64,000 bases of DNA from Phyllobacterium myrsinacearum (GTDB lineage: Bacteria > Pseudomonadota > Alphaproteobacteria > Rhizobiales > Rhizobiaceae). The notes under the pieces are model-generated. The model searched no databases, was not told the origin of the DNA, and worked only from the letters and a program-made list of their open reading frames with translations. Shown here in pieces: positions 9,633 to 18,322 of the stretch (position 1 is its first letter; every line of letters begins with the position of its first letter). Made by a program: the position numbers and the translations under genes. The stretch is from positions 124,001-188,000 of the forward strand of contig NZ_PVBT01000007.1 in NCBI RefSeq assembly GCF_002980555.1, written 5' to 3'.

Positions 9633-10293
9633 GTTCACCGCAAACACCGCGCTGCTGCGGCTCATGACCTGGCTGTCCCCGGCCTTTCCCGTCGGGGCCT
9701 TTTCCTACAGCCATGGCATTGAACGGGCGATCCATGACGGGCTGATCCGCGACAAGGATACGCTGCATTCCTGGCTGACCGATCTTTTGCAGCATGGCTC
9801 GATCTGGAATGACGCCGTCCTGTTTGCCGCCAGCTGGCATGAGGCGCAGGCGGGCGGGGATTGCCAACCCATTGCAGCCCTTGGCGAAGCCATGGCCGGA
9901 TCGAGGGAACGGCACATGGAAACCATGCTGCAAGGCAGCGCTTTCCTGCAGGCCATTGCGCACTGGAGCGGAGATCAACCGGGCGCAACCGAAGAGATGC
10001 CCTACCCCGTTGCGGTTGCCATTGCCGCTGCCTGTAATGGCGTGGAGCTGCAGCCGGGGCTGGCGGCCTTTGTGCATGCGGTCATTTCCAACCTCATTCA
10101 GGGTGCCGTGCGTCTCGTTCCTCTTGGCCAAAGCCATGGGGTCGCGCTGATGGCGGCACTGGAACGGCCGATCCTGGCGGTTGCGCAACGCGCCGCCGCC
10201 TCAAGCCTAGATGATTTGGGATCGGCAGCGATCCTGTCGGACATCATGGCGATGCAGCATGAAACACAATATTCGAGGGTTTTCCGGTCATGA
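9625..10293 (+). CDS. ureF: Urease accessory protein UreF
   Basis: Part of the UreDFG activation complex; it modulates the GTPase UreG. 222 residues from the ATG at 9625 ([14 protein letters not shown]). The frame is open upstream through ureE, but the UreF signature [17 protein letters not shown] begins about 15 residues after this start, as in the family. All-helical sequence with GQSHG near residue 170. It overlaps ureE by 8 bases and ureG by 4. Confidence 0.94.
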   Translation: MTEFTANTALLRLMTWLSPAFPVGAFSYSHGIERAIHDGLIRDKDTLHSWLTDLLQHGSIWNDAVLFAASWHEAQAGGDCQPIAALGEAMAGSRERHMETMLQGSAFLQAIAHWSGDQPGATEEMPYPVAVAIAAACNGVELQPGLAAFVHAVISNLIQGAVRLVPLGQSHGVALMAALERPILAVAQRAAASSLDDLGSAAILSDIMAMQHETQYSRVFRS

Positions 10294-10907
10294 TCTCACA
10301 GAATGGACCGCTTCGCGTCGGGATTGGCGGCCCCGTCGGCTCCGGCAAGACCACGGTCACCGAAATGCTGTGCAAGGCGATGCGCGACCGCTACTCCGTC
10401 GCCGTCGTGACCAATGACATCTATACCAAGGAAGATGCGCTGATCCTCAGCCGTCTGCAGGCTCTGCCCGAGGACCGGATCATGGGCGTGGAAACCGGCG
10501 GTTGTCCGCACACGGCCATTCGCGAGGATGCCACCATCAATCTGCAGGCGATTGCCGAGATGAACAGGCGCCATCCGGACCTCGATATCGTCTTCATCGA
10601 ATCCGGCGGCGACAATCTCGCAGCAACATTCTCGCCCGATCTCGCCGATCTGACGATCTACGTCATTTCAGTCTGCCAGGGCGAGAAAATACCGCGCAAG
10701 GGCGGCCCCGGCATCACCCGCTCCGACCTCCTGATCATCAACAAAAAGGATCTGGCGCCCTATGTCGGCGCCGACCTCGACATCATGGACGCCGACACGA
10801 AGCTGCAGCGCGGGGCCAAGCCCTATGTTTTCACCGATATGCTGCGGCGCAACGGGCTTGACGAGGTCATCGCGTTCATCGAGACCGCAGGGGGTCTGCA
10901 GCCTTAG
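10290..10907 (+). CDS. ureG: Urease accessory protein UreG, GTPase
   Basis: SIMIBI-class GTPase that powers nickel insertion. 205 residues. P-loop GPVGSGKT at residues 14-21, the nickel-binding CPH motif at 72-74, ESGGDNL as switch region and NKKDL as the base-recognition motif. The start overlaps the ureF stop (ATGA). It ends 4 bases inside the convergent LLM oxidoreductase gene. No ureJ/hupE or urea transporter gene follows. Confidence 0.97.
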   Translation: MISQNGPLRVGIGGPVGSGKTTVTEMLCKAMRDRYSVAVVTNDIYTKEDALILSRLQALPEDRIMGVETGGCPHTAIREDATINLQAIAEMNRRHPDLDIVFIESGGDNLAATFSPDLADLTIYVISVCQGEKIPRKGGPGITRSDLLIINKKDLAPYVGADLDIMDADTKLQRGAKPYVFTDMLRRNGLDEVIAFIETAGGLQP

Positions 10908-11923
10908 CCGCTGGCCCGTGCAGGCTCGGCCTGTTGTCCTGCGATCATGACCTCGGCCAGAATTTCATAGGACCGGATCCGCGCCTTGTGATCGAATATA
11001 TGACCTGTCGCCATGATTTCATCGGCGCCGGTGCGCTGGATGAACTCTTCGACACCGGCCTTGACGGTCGACGGGGAGCCGGCGACCGTGCAGGACAGCG
11101 ACTGGCGCAAAATGGCGCGCGCGTGAAGGTCGAGCGTTTCCTCGTAGCCTTCGACAGGCGCAGGCAACGGCCCCGGCATACCGGTGCGCAGATTGACAAA
11201 TGCCTGCTGCTGCGAGCTCTTCAACAGATTTGCTTCATCATCCGTTGCCGCGGCAAAGACGTTCAGCCCCAGCATGACATAGGGCTTTTCCAGATGTTCG
11301 GACGGTTGGAACCGCGCGCGATAAATCTCCACCGCCCGCTCCATTTCGGCCGGGGCAAAATGCGAGGCGAAGGCGTAGGGCAGCCCGAGGGCGGCCGCCA
11401 GCTGCGCGCCAAACAGGCTCGAACCCAAAATCCAGACCGGAACATCGAGGCCCGCGCCCGGCACGGCCTGGACCTTCTGGCCCGGTTCCGGTTCACGGAA
11501 ATAGCCCATCAGTTCCACCACATCCTGCGGGAAACCGTTGATATCCTGCTCAAGATTACGGCGCAGGGCATGGGCCGTTATCTGGTCCGTACCCGGCGCG
11601 CGGCCAACGCCCAGGTCAATACGGCCGGGATGCAGCGCCGCGAGCGTGCCGAACGCCTCGGCCACCATCAGCGGCGCATGGTTTGGCAGCATGATGCCGC
11701 CAGCGCCGAGGCGGATGGTCGACGTGCCCGCCGCCACATGGGCGATGACGACGGCTGTCGCGGCGCTTGCAATGCCGCGCATGTTGTGATGTTCAGCCAG
11801 CCACAACCGGTTGTAGCCGAGGCGTTCGGCATGCTGGGCCAGATCCAGCGAATTGCGGAGGGATTGCCCTGGCGTGCTGCCAACGGGAACCGGCGAAAGG
11901 TCAAGGACGGAAAGTGGGGTCAT
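10904..11923 (-). CDS. LLM-class flavin-dependent oxidoreductase
   Basis: Bacterial-luciferase-like TIM-barrel monooxygenase of the YhbW type, about 339 residues, using FMNH2 and an unknown substrate. Family features are [14 protein letters not shown] at the N-terminus, [36 protein letters not shown] and [17 protein letters not shown] place the start at the ATG at 11921-11923 (MTPLSV, with GAAGG just upstream); an ATG three codons earlier and a TTG seven codons earlier are possible. It stands alone, convergent with ureG. Confidence 0.85.
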   Translation of the reverse strand: MTPLSVLDLSPVPVGSTPGQSLRNSLDLAQHAERLGYNRLWLAEHHNMRGIASAATAVVIAHVAAGTSTIRLGAGGIMLPNHAPLMVAEAFGTLAALHPGRIDLGVGRAPGTDQITAHALRRNLEQDINGFPQDVVELMGYFREPEPGQKVQAVPGAGLDVPVWILGSSLFGAQLAAALGLPYAFASHFAPAEMERAVEIYRARFQPSEHLEKPYVMLGLNVFAAATDDEANLLKSSQQQAFVNLRTGMPGPLPAPVEGYEETLDLHARAILRQSLSCTVAGSPSTVKAGVEEFIQRTGADEIMATGHIFDHKARIRSYEILAEVMIAGQQAEPARASG

Positions 11924-12044
11924 TGCCTTCATATAGGCGAGCAATCACCGCGCACAATGCGCGGCAATCGATTCATGATTCACAAAATTTGAAGCCATGT
12001 TCAATGGAAGAAATGAATCCCCAAGCCTTGGATTGGACCCGCCT

Positions 12045-12254
12045 TCAATTCTTCAGAACGCGCAGGCCGGCAGCCTCGGCACGCAATTCCATGCCAACGA
12101 GAGCACGTGTTTCCTGGGACAATTGTTCATCGGACTCGCGGATGGCGGTTTCAATGAAATAGGCGATCATCTCAAAGCCTTCACTGTCGGCAATGGCACA
12201 CAGTTTCGAGAGTTCTGTTTTCAATACTTTCAGCGTCTGAACTCTTTTGTCCAT
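12045..12254 (-). CDS. Small helical protein of unknown function
   Basis: A 69-residue frame starting at the ATG at 12252-12254, preceded by GGAGAGAG, a strong ribosome site. The protein begins MDKRVQTLKVLKTEL and is rich in Leu, Glu and Ala, so probably all helix. It has one Cys and no signal peptide or membrane segment. Codon use matches its neighbours. I do not recognise the family. It stands alone between the LLM gene and an AT-rich gap. Confidence 0.6.
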   Translation of the reverse strand: MDKRVQTLKVLKTELSKLCAIADSEGFEMIAYFIETAIRESDEQLSQETRALVGMELRAEAAGLRVLKN

Positions 12255-12594
12255 GCATCTCTCTCCAAGTCCCACCAGCGGCAATGCCATTTTTTCTTTT
12301 CACTGAAACATTCACACTATTGCAGATAAAAATCCATGTCGCAGACCGCACGATCAACAAACTCCGCAGTGCAATTGATGGATATTTTTCTCAGTAGTTA
12401 ATTGTTCTTGCAGATTATATCGAAAGTTTTCACATGACATTATTCGCAAAACGCGCGACTTGAAAAGCCCGCTATTGATCACAACTTTTGCCATCATTTT
12501 CTTATCTTGATTTAAATTTATATTAAATTTGAATTACTTACATTCAACACCATGAATGCACTCATGTATTTTTTCAAAACCTCAAGTTTGCCAG
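12255..12594. other. AT-rich gap
   Basis: About 340 bases, clearly more AT-rich than the surroundings, especially 12290-12560. It should hold the promoter of the small gene at 12045-12254. No inverted repeat, terminator or RNA motif is convincing. Confidence 0.4.
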
Positions 12595-12951
12595 TCAGAG
12601 GCGGGAAATTTGCAGCTGCGGTTTTCCGCATATTTCTTTTGATCCCGATTTCACCGCCTTGTCGATCAGGCCGGAAGCAAGGTCTGAAACCACTTCGACG
12701 GCAATATCTTCCGGCAATCCGGTTTCGGCCATTCCGGCTTTCATCGCGGCAAAACTCGCTGCACTGTCTGTTCCGCAGATATAGGCCTTGGCTTCCAGCA
12801 ATGCGGCTCGCTCAAACTTCTTGTTGTAGATTTCATTGGTCTCGGATGGCGCAGCGGTTTGCGCCTTCAAGCTGAAGGCTCCCGCCGGCTGGATCGATAA
12901 TGCCGACGCTATCACGGCTGCCATAAGGACTGACGCAGATATTTTACGCAT
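12595..12951 (-). CDS. Small exported protein of unknown function
   Basis: 118 residues with a signal peptide (MRKISASVLMAAVIASAL, cleavage after PAGA) and a mature part of about 93 residues holding two cysteines (in AYICGTDS and KEICGKP). These could form a disulfide in the periplasm. GAGAAG precedes the ATG. Family not recognised. Monocistronic on the minus strand; the sRNA locus lies upstream on the plus strand. Confidence 0.75.
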   Translation of the reverse strand: MRKISASVLMAAVIASALSIQPAGAFSLKAQTAAPSETNEIYNKKFERAALLEAKAYICGTDSAASFAAMKAGMAETGLPEDIAVEVVSDLASGLIDKAVKSGSKEICGKPQLQISRL

Positions 12952-13088
12952 CTTCTCGGCCTCGATTACGGAGATCCGATGCTTTCATCATCGGCCCCTT
13001 TACGAAGCATTAACGAATCAGGATGCCCGAAAGTTCCGTTCTGGCGCTCAACTCGACGTGATGGCCAGTTGATAATTGAACGCTTCTT

Positions 13089-13122
13089 TGCTGCATTGCA
13101 CCAGGTGCATTGCTGCTATGCA
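13089..13122 (+). promoter_or_regulatory. Tandem 12-bp box (22-bp period) upstream of the sRNA
   Basis: TGCTGCATTGCA at 13089-13100 and TGCTGCTATGCA at 13111-13122, their starts 22 bp apart (two helical turns). The same arrangement precedes the DUF1127 gene at 16877-16910; over 42 aligned bases the two regions share 33. The second copy overlaps the expected -35 position if TATTAA at 13133-13138 is the -10. The half-dyad TTGC-N6-GCA is compatible with a LysR-type activator such as VtlR/LsrB (inference). Confidence 0.6.
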
Positions 13123-13144
13123 ATATTATCTGTATTAAATCACA

Positions 13145-13290
13145 CCAATGGAGTTATTGTTGGATCAGGAATTTTCGACAGCGTCACCTCCTCCCGGCCC
13201 TGTCGAAACGGTTGGCCTCTTCTCCTCCCAGAAGGCCTTCCAAAACCAACGAAACCCACCGCACCTCCTCCCGCGGTGGGTTTTGTTGTT
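13145..13290 (+). ncRNA. Three-hairpin anti-Shine-Dalgarno sRNA (alpha-r14/cuckoo-like)
   Basis: Three consecutive hairpins each expose a CCTCC-type loop. Hairpin 1: TTTCGACAG at 13173-13181 pairs with 13200-13208, and its loop holds CCTCCTCCC at 13187-13195. Hairpin 2: GGCC/TTCT arms around 13213-13234 with CTCCTCCC at 13222-13229. Hairpin 3: AAACCCACCGC at 13252-13262 pairs with 13273-13283 around ACCTCCTCCC, and is followed by TGTTGTTT. Hairpin 3 is both an intrinsic terminator and a loop carrier. This matches the alphaproteobacterial alpha-r14/cuckoo sRNAs, thought to bind Shine-Dalgarno sequences. The 5' end is estimated from a possible -10 (TATTAA, 13133-13138). Confidence 0.78.
13252..13290 (+). 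terminator. Intrinsic terminator of the sRNA
   Basis: Perfect 11-bp stem with a 10-base loop followed by TGTTGTTTC. A-rich sequence on the 5' side makes it weakly usable from the other strand too. Confidence 0.75.
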
Positions 13291-13330
13291 TCAGGGCTCT
13301 CCCAACTCCCCCTTGTGCGACGCGTCAAAC

Positions 13331-13367
13331 GAAAACACCGGCCAGAGTTTGATCTCTTCGGCCGGTG
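13331..13367 (-). terminator. Terminator of the small lipoprotein gene
   Basis: CACCGGCC at 13336-13343 pairs with GGCCGGTG at 13360-13367. On the minus strand the stem is followed by TTTTCGTTT. It lies about 40 bases past the stop of the lipoprotein gene at 13408-13638. Confidence 0.6.
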
Positions 13368-13407
13368 CTATGAAAGATATTCAAGTCTTTGACGCTGTAT
13401 CCAGGCT

Positions 13408-13638
13408 CTACTGCACCGCGTTCTGGGCACCCGGTGTCTCGGGAACTTTTGAGGGAACGGCCTTCTGGGTCAGGGACTTGGGTGGTGGAACAAAATGCGT
13501 GTCCTTTGCCGGCGACAGGGCAGCAGCGGCCGCTTTTGGACTGGTGCTCGTGCCGGTGGTCGTTCCGGTACTCGTGCTTGTGCTGCAGGCCGCCAGAGCC
13601 ATGAGGGACAAGACAGCCAAGGGTAATGCAATGCGCAT
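13408..13638 (-). CDS. Small lipoprotein of unknown function
   Basis: 76 residues from the ATG at 13636-13638, chosen because AAAGGA lies at a good distance. The lipobox LAAC at the end of MRIALPLAVLSLMALAAC predicts lipidation at Cys18. The mature part is low-complexity Ser/Thr/Gly, then Ala/Pro-rich, typical of small envelope lipoproteins. No domain recognised. A terminator hairpin follows it. Confidence 0.75.
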   Translation of the reverse strand: MRIALPLAVLSLMALAACSTSTSTGTTTGTSTSPKAAAAALSPAKDTHFVPPPKSLTQKAVPSKVPETPGAQNAVQ

Positions 13639-13773
13639 TCGATATTCCTTTGTTTGCATGAAAGAGCCGCCCAAGCGACACTTAAGACAATCACGCCCGC
13701 TTGACCACCCAATCATGCCAAATGGGCGTCAAATAAAGCTCGGCCCCCATCCTTGAAAACCGCGAAGAGATTT

Positions 13774-15036
13774 CTAGCGAATAAGGATTGCCCTGAGGTC
13801 ATTGACATTGGTGCCGGTTGGTCCCGGCACGAAGAGATCGCCGATGGCATGGAACGCCGACCAGGCATCATTGCCGTTGAGATAGGCCGATGCATCGAGC
13901 CCCTTCGCCAAAAGCCGGGCGATGCTGCCGCTGTCGGCAAAGGCGCCGGCATTGTCCTCCGAGCCGTCGATTCCATCCGTGTCCGCCGCAAAGGCGCTGA
14001 TGCCGTCACATCCGTCGATATCGAGCGCGAGGGACAACAGGAACTCGCTGTTGCGTCCGCCCTTGCCTTTTCCCCGCACGGTCACCGTGGTTTCACCGCC
14101 GGAAAGCAGGACGACGGGTTTGGCAAACGGCTGGTTTTTGGCCAGGACCTGCTTGGCCAGAGCCGCATGCACATGCGCCACCTCCCGCGCCTCGCCTTCA
14201 ATCGCATCGGACAGGACGACAGCCTCCACGCCAAGCGAGCGGGCGGCAGCGGCCGATGCGTCCAGCGATACGGCCGCGGAGGCAATGACCCGGTGCTCAT
14301 GCGCCGCAAACACCGCATCCGATGGCTTGGGCGCGTCGGCCGCAGCCGACTGCAGATGTTTCAGGGCTGCCGCCGGCAGGGCAAGATTGTAGCGTTCGAC
14401 GATCCGCAGGGCATCCTCGCGGGTTATGGCGTCGGCAACCGTGGGGCCGGACGCGACAAAGGCAGGATTGTCGCCGGGTATATCGGACACGATCAATGAA
14501 AAGACACGGGCGGGATAGGCGGCAGCGGCCAGCCTTCCGCCCTTGATCGTCGACAGATGTTTGCGCACGGCATTCATTGCGGAAATCGGCGCTCCGGACG
14601 CGAGCAGCGCCCTGTTGACCGCGATCTCGTCATCGAGCGTCATGCCTTCCGGCGGCGACGGCAGCAAGGCCGACCCGCCACCGGAGATCAGCGCGACCAC
14701 CAGATCATCACCGGTCAGGCCCGAAACGGTTTCGAGCAGGCGCTTTGAGGCAACAAGACCTGCCGCATCCGGCACCGGATGCGACGCTTCGATAATCTCG
14801 ATGCGCTCGCAGGGAACGCCAAAGCCGTACCGGGTGACCACCAAGCCTTCCAGCGGGCCGTCCCAGGCCTTTTCAAAGGCGCTCGCCATTTGCGCCGACC
14901 CCTTGCCCGCACCGATCACAATGGTCCGGCCCTTGGGCCTTTCCGGCAGATGCGCGGCAATGGTGCGCTGCGGATCGGCGGCTGCGACGGCGGCCTCAAA
15001 CAACGTCTTGAAAAATTCCTTATCCTGCATGCGCAT
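13774..15036 (-). CDS. Glycerate 2-kinase (GckA/TtuD, MOFRL family)
   Basis: About 420 residues, close to the family length. It phosphorylates D-glycerate to 2-phosphoglycerate in serine-cycle, glyoxylate or tartrate metabolism; older annotations call it hydroxypyruvate reductase. Typical blocks are IVIGAGKGSAQMA, ISGGGSALLPSPPEG, SDIPGDNPAFVASGPT and the MOFRL part with GGETTVTV, then AADTDGIDG. The start overlaps the stop of the upstream Dabb gene (TGATG), so the two are probably translationally coupled. A GTG one codon earlier or an ATG two codons later cannot be excluded. Confidence 0.93.
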   Translation of the reverse strand: MRMQDKEFFKTLFEAAVAAADPQRTIAAHLPERPKGRTIVIGAGKGSAQMASAFEKAWDGPLEGLVVTRYGFGVPCERIEIIEASHPVPDAAGLVASKRLLETVSGLTGDDLVVALISGGGSALLPSPPEGMTLDDEIAVNRALLASGAPISAMNAVRKHLSTIKGGRLAAAAYPARVFSLIVSDIPGDNPAFVASGPTVADAITREDALRIVERYNLALPAAALKHLQSAAADAPKPSDAVFAAHEHRVIASAAVSLDASAAAARSLGVEAVVLSDAIEGEAREVAHVHAALAKQVLAKNQPFAKPVVLLSGGETTVTVRGKGKGGRNSEFLLSLALDIDGCDGISAFAADTDGIDGSEDNAGAFADSGSIARLLAKGLDASAYLNGNDAWSAFHAIGDLFVPGPTGTNVNDLRAILIR

Positions 15037-15362
15037 CACATATCCAGATCAAAGACAAAAACACCCTGAACACCGGCGGCAGCGGCCGCAACAATGCGCC
15101 CGCCGATAGCCCTGTGCCCGGCGTCGTCAAGGTAGGCGTCACGCGCTTGCGCATCGGCGAAATCGATGATGAACCCTTCGCCAAACCCTTTGTCCATACC
15201 GGTTTCCGGGCTGACATTGGCACCCGCATGGAAGGACAGGACGCCGGGCAGTTTTCCGCAAAGCGCAGCAAGATCGTTGTATATGTCCTGCCGGGCGGCG
15301 GCGGCGACATCGTCGCGAAAACGAATAAAAACACAATGGCGTATCACGGGAGAGACTTTCAC
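15036..15362 (-). CDS. Dabb-domain (stress-responsive alpha/beta-barrel) protein
   Basis: 108 residues with the Dabb pattern: RHCVFIRFRDD at the N-terminus, LPGVLSFHAGANVSPE, and GEGFIIDFADAQARDAYL followed by a final beta strand (VFVFDLDM). Such proteins form ferredoxin-like dimers; the function is generally unknown. Start uncertain: GTG at 15362 or the GTG five codons in (VIRHCVF), neither with a good ribosome site. In a two-gene operon with the glycerate kinase. Confidence 0.85.
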   Translation of the reverse strand: MKVSPVIRHCVFIRFRDDVAAAARQDIYNDLAALCGKLPGVLSFHAGANVSPETGMDKGFGEGFIIDFADAQARDAYLDDAGHRAIGGRIVAAAAAGVQGVFVFDLDM

Positions 15363-15499
15363 TGATGGTTGGCGGCCCGATTGCGCGGTAAAGCATCAAG
15401 GCCTGTCATTATCTCGGATCAATCGATGCGTATCCTGACGGGATTACTGAAAATTGCGAGCGCTATTTCCGCCTGCTGCGCAAAATCCTCGGGTTGGGC

Positions 15500-16801
15500 T
15501 CACGTCAACAATCGTTCAACGGACATGGCTATCGACAACAGGCGGCGGTCGGCGCCATGCCGGGCAAACAGCATCAGCCCTCCCGGCAATGCAAGACCGG
15601 GCATTGGAATAGTGATCGCGGTCAAATCAAACTGGTTGGCAATCTGCGGATTGCGCAACAGCAGGCCTTCGGTCCGTTTGTAGAATTCCTCGTTCCCGCT
15701 CACATCGGCAATCGGCGGCGCTGTCATCGGCACCGTCGGCAGAGCCAGGACATCATAGGCCGCGATATACTGGTCCATTTTCCGCACCAGCGCCTGCCGC
15801 TTTTGCATCACGTCGATATAGGCGGCTTCCGAAACGCCCAGACGGCGCAACAATGGCTTTTGCACGCGCTGGTCCACATCAAGCCCGCTCTTGTCCAGCC
15901 AGTCCGCATGAACCCGGCTGCCTTCAATCCCCGCAATGGAGCCGACAGAGGTCGCTTCAGCCATGTCACCGATCAGATCATCGAGCGTGCATTCCACCAG
16001 GATCGCTCCGGCTTTTTCGCATAGGCGCAGGCTTTGCTCGAATGCCCCGGCGATAGAGGGTTCCAGTGCAGAGAGAACCGCCCCCTGCGGCAGGCCGATG
16101 CGCAAACCGCGCAAGGAGATGGGTTCAGTACGATCCGCTGCCTCGCCGGCCATGACAGCATCCGCCAAGGCACAGTCGGCGATGGAGCCCGCCAGCGGGC
16201 CAATGGAGTCAAGACTTGGCGACAGTGGAAAAGCACCCTGCAGGGGAATGCGCTTTGCGGTGGGCTTGAAACCGGCGACACCATTCAGCGCCGCGGGAAT
16301 GCGGATGGACCCGCCCGTGTCCGATCCAATGGAAATCTCGCTCGTGCCATCGGCGACAGAAATCCCGGCGCCGGTTGACGATCCTCCGGCAATGCGGCTG
16401 CTGTCGCGGGCATTTCCGGCGACCGGATAGTGCGGATTGAGACCAACGGCGGTAAAGGCGAATTCGGTCATGATTGTTTTGCCGGCAATAACGGCGCCCG
16501 CACGGCGCAAACGTTCGACGATCACCGCATCCCTGGCAGCGGACGGCGCATTTTGGCGCATGCGGGAGCCGGCGAGCGTCGGTTCGCCCGCCACATCGAA
16601 CAGATCCTTGATCGAAACGATCCTGCCATCCAGGCCGCCAAGACTGGTCCCCTCGCGCAGGCGCTGGTCCGAAGCATCCGCTTCCGCACGGGCCGTCGCC
16701 GCATAGAGCGCGACGAAAGCATGCCCGCCTCCGGCAGCGATGGCTGCAAGACTTTGCTCCAGTTTATCACGCACAGATCCGACCGGCTGAGACAAAGGCA
16801 T
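15500..16801 (-). CDS. Amidase-signature family hydrolase
   Basis: 433 residues of the GatA-like amidase fold, hydrolysing an unknown amide. The Ser-cisSer-Lys triad is visible: Lys in VSIKDLFDVAG, the cis-Ser region AGGSSTGAGISV, and the nucleophile region GSDTGGSIRIPAA. GSSTGAG replaces the more common GSSSGSA. No GatB or GatC gene is nearby, so this is a stand-alone amidase and not part of the tRNA amidotransferase. Start chosen at the ATG at 16799-16801 because GAGGGGAGG precedes it directly; two earlier ATGs lack a ribosome site. Confidence 0.9.
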   Translation of the reverse strand: MPLSQPVGSVRDKLEQSLAAIAAGGGHAFVALYAATARAEADASDQRLREGTSLGGLDGRIVSIKDLFDVAGEPTLAGSRMRQNAPSAARDAVIVERLRRAGAVIAGKTIMTEFAFTAVGLNPHYPVAGNARDSSRIAGGSSTGAGISVADGTSEISIGSDTGGSIRIPAALNGVAGFKPTAKRIPLQGAFPLSPSLDSIGPLAGSIADCALADAVMAGEAADRTEPISLRGLRIGLPQGAVLSALEPSIAGAFEQSLRLCEKAGAILVECTLDDLIGDMAEATSVGSIAGIEGSRVHADWLDKSGLDVDQRVQKPLLRRLGVSEAAYIDVMQKRQALVRKMDQYIAAYDVLALPTVPMTAPPIADVSGNEEFYKRTEGLLLRNPQIANQFDLTAITIPMPGLALPGGLMLFARHGADRRLLSIAMSVERLLT

Positions 16802-16876
16802 CCTCCCCTCACACATGAACTGCATTGTCTATAACGCCGCCCGCTGAAAATTCAAAAGGGTTCGCATTGCCGGTTA

Positions 16877-16910
16877 TGCTGCCATGCAGCATGCTCATTG
16901 CTGCCATGCA
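16877..16910 (+). promoter_or_regulatory. Tandem 12-bp box (22-bp period) upstream of DUF1127 gene
   Basis: Two identical copies of TGCTGCCATGCA at 16877-16888 and 16899-16910. The same box pair with the same spacing sits before the sRNA at 13145. It lies 77 bp upstream of the DUF1127 start codon, in the same orientation relative to transcription as at the sRNA. The first copy also forms part of the dyad ATGCTG-N5-CAGCAT (16876-16892). Confidence 0.65.
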
Positions 16911-16986
16911 ACATTAGCAATTTTCATGCGGCCCAACGCGCCGCACTATTTCCCCGGGAGGTTGATCAAAACAAGGGGAATACCAA

Positions 16987-17130
16987 ATGAGCCTTCGCAA
17001 CCACATCCAAAAATGGCGCCAGTATCGTCAGAACCTGCATGAACTGAGATTGTGCACCGATCGCAATCTCGCCGATCTGGGCATCGCCCGCTCGGATATC
17101 CGCCGCGTCGCGTGGCAGGCCTGCAACTGA
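16987..17130 (+). CDS. DUF1127 small basic protein
   Basis: 47 residues. It begins MSLRNHIQKWRQYRQNLHEL and carries the DUF1127 core DRNLADLGIARSDIRRVAW. Net positive charge; no signal peptide. AAGGGG stands at a good distance before the ATG. DUF1127 proteins in rhizobia and Brucella are small, strongly regulated, and have been tied to RNA turnover, phosphate or fucose uptake and LysR regulator VtlR (family knowledge). The tandem box upstream links it to the sRNA locus 3.8 kb away. Confidence 0.9.
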   Translation: MSLRNHIQKWRQYRQNLHELRLCTDRNLADLGIARSDIRRVAWQACN

Positions 17131-17139
17131 GCCTTTCAA

Positions 17140-17187
17140 CGCCCGCATTGATGCGGGTGCAATCGAGCAGGCCGGCGACGGCCTGCT
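17140..17187. terminator. Two hairpins between convergent DUF1127 and MipA genes
   Basis: CCCGCAT-TG-ATGCGGG around 17141-17156, then AGCAGGCCG at 17166-17174 pairing with 17179-17187. Both stems are perfect but neither has a U-tract on either strand. Position suggests transcript ends from both sides. Confidence 0.45.
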
Positions 17188-18033
17188 TCAGTGACCGACG
17201 CCGAATGAGTAATTCCAGGTCACGCCAATAGCCTTCTGATCCTTGGACCCGAGTTTCGGCACGATCGGGCTATCCTCCGCGTCACCCGCCAGCCGGTCAT
17301 ACCGGCCGAAGACCTGGACGCTCCACGCGTCGGAGAATGAATAGGTGGTGGCAGCAACGATCCCGTATGACTTGACGCCGCCACCGGGGGTGTAAGCCTC
17401 GACCCGGTGATTGTTGTGGGATTCCTCTTCCGTCACGCCGAAGGTGTTGCGCATATAGGTGCTGTCGGCAAGCGACAGGCGCGGGCCGATGGAGAACAGG
17501 AATTTATCATAGCGCTGGAACACGTCAGCCGAGAGATCGGCCACGAGCCCCTCGGAGTTATTGAAGGCCTGCCTCACCTCGGCGCGCACGCGCAAGCGGT
17601 CCTGGATCGGCCAAAACTGTGCAAACACACCGCCATCCACCGTCCATGAAATATGGCGCAGGCCGACAAAGCCACTGTCATCGGAACGGGAGCGGCCGGA
17701 GCGGAAGCCGATGACGGGGCCGATTTCCAGCCCGCCGAGGGTCAAAAGCGTGTAATCGATATTGTCATCGGGCGCACTCATGCCCTCGGGTTCATCGCCG
17801 CGCCGGATATCGAAGGACGGCATGAAACCGAAGCCTTTGGAGCGCGCACCTTCAAACTTGCTGCCATATTCGACGCTGGCGCCCACCGTCACGATCCAGC
17901 GCGCCGGATTGACGGGTTTGCCGTCACTGGCAATCGGGTCGGAATCTGCCGCAAATGCATAGCTGGCAGACGCGGTCACAAGACCAGCGTACGCCAGCAC
18001 GGCGGCAAATTGCCTTATACAGCGATAGATCAT
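17188..18033 (-). CDS. MipA/OmpV-family outer membrane protein
   Basis: 281 residues from the ATG at 18031-18033. The signal peptide runs from MIYRCIRQFAAVLAYAGL to about SYAFA. The mature protein alternates short amphipathic strands, with VTVGASVEYGSKFEGA, then LPSF-type FMPSFDIRRG, GPVIGFRSGRS and a C-terminal aromatic strand (GVTWNYSFGVGH) typical of beta-barrels. The MipA/OmpV family includes MltA-interacting scaffolds and porins with unknown cargo. The frame opens about 40 codons earlier, but only this start gives a signal peptide. Confidence 0.85.
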   Translation of the reverse strand: MIYRCIRQFAAVLAYAGLVTASASYAFAADSDPIASDGKPVNPARWIVTVGASVEYGSKFEGARSKGFGFMPSFDIRRGDEPEGMSAPDDNIDYTLLTLGGLEIGPVIGFRSGRSRSDDSGFVGLRHISWTVDGGVFAQFWPIQDRLRVRAEVRQAFNNSEGLVADLSADVFQRYDKFLFSIGPRLSLADSTYMRNTFGVTEEESHNNHRVEAYTPGGGVKSYGIVAATTYSFSDAWSVQVFGRYDRLAGDAEDSPIVPKLGSKDQKAIGVTWNYSFGVGH

Positions 18034-18322
18034 CTCAAGCGGTTGCCCCGATTTGCAATCATCCAGGATTGCCCCACCAGCAAATTCGTTTCCCTGGCCA
18101 ATGCCAGCGCCATTTTCATCAGAGAAGATAGGCGCCCGGAAGATATAAGTCACCTTCTGATCGAAAACGACAGCAAAATCGATATAAGCGGTGAATCAAT
18201 TTTAAACCAATGACAATCCACAGGCCTCTGAAAACCGCGAGACCGAAGAGCATACGGGCATGCACAGATATCGGGATGGACTTGTCTGATTGCGGTGGAA
18301 AAATAAACAAAAGCAGAAGTGA
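18034..18322. other. Gap between MipA-like gene and tRNA-Phe
   Basis: About 290 bases; should contain the promoter of the MipA/OmpV gene. No gene, repeat or terminator recognised. Confidence 0.35.
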
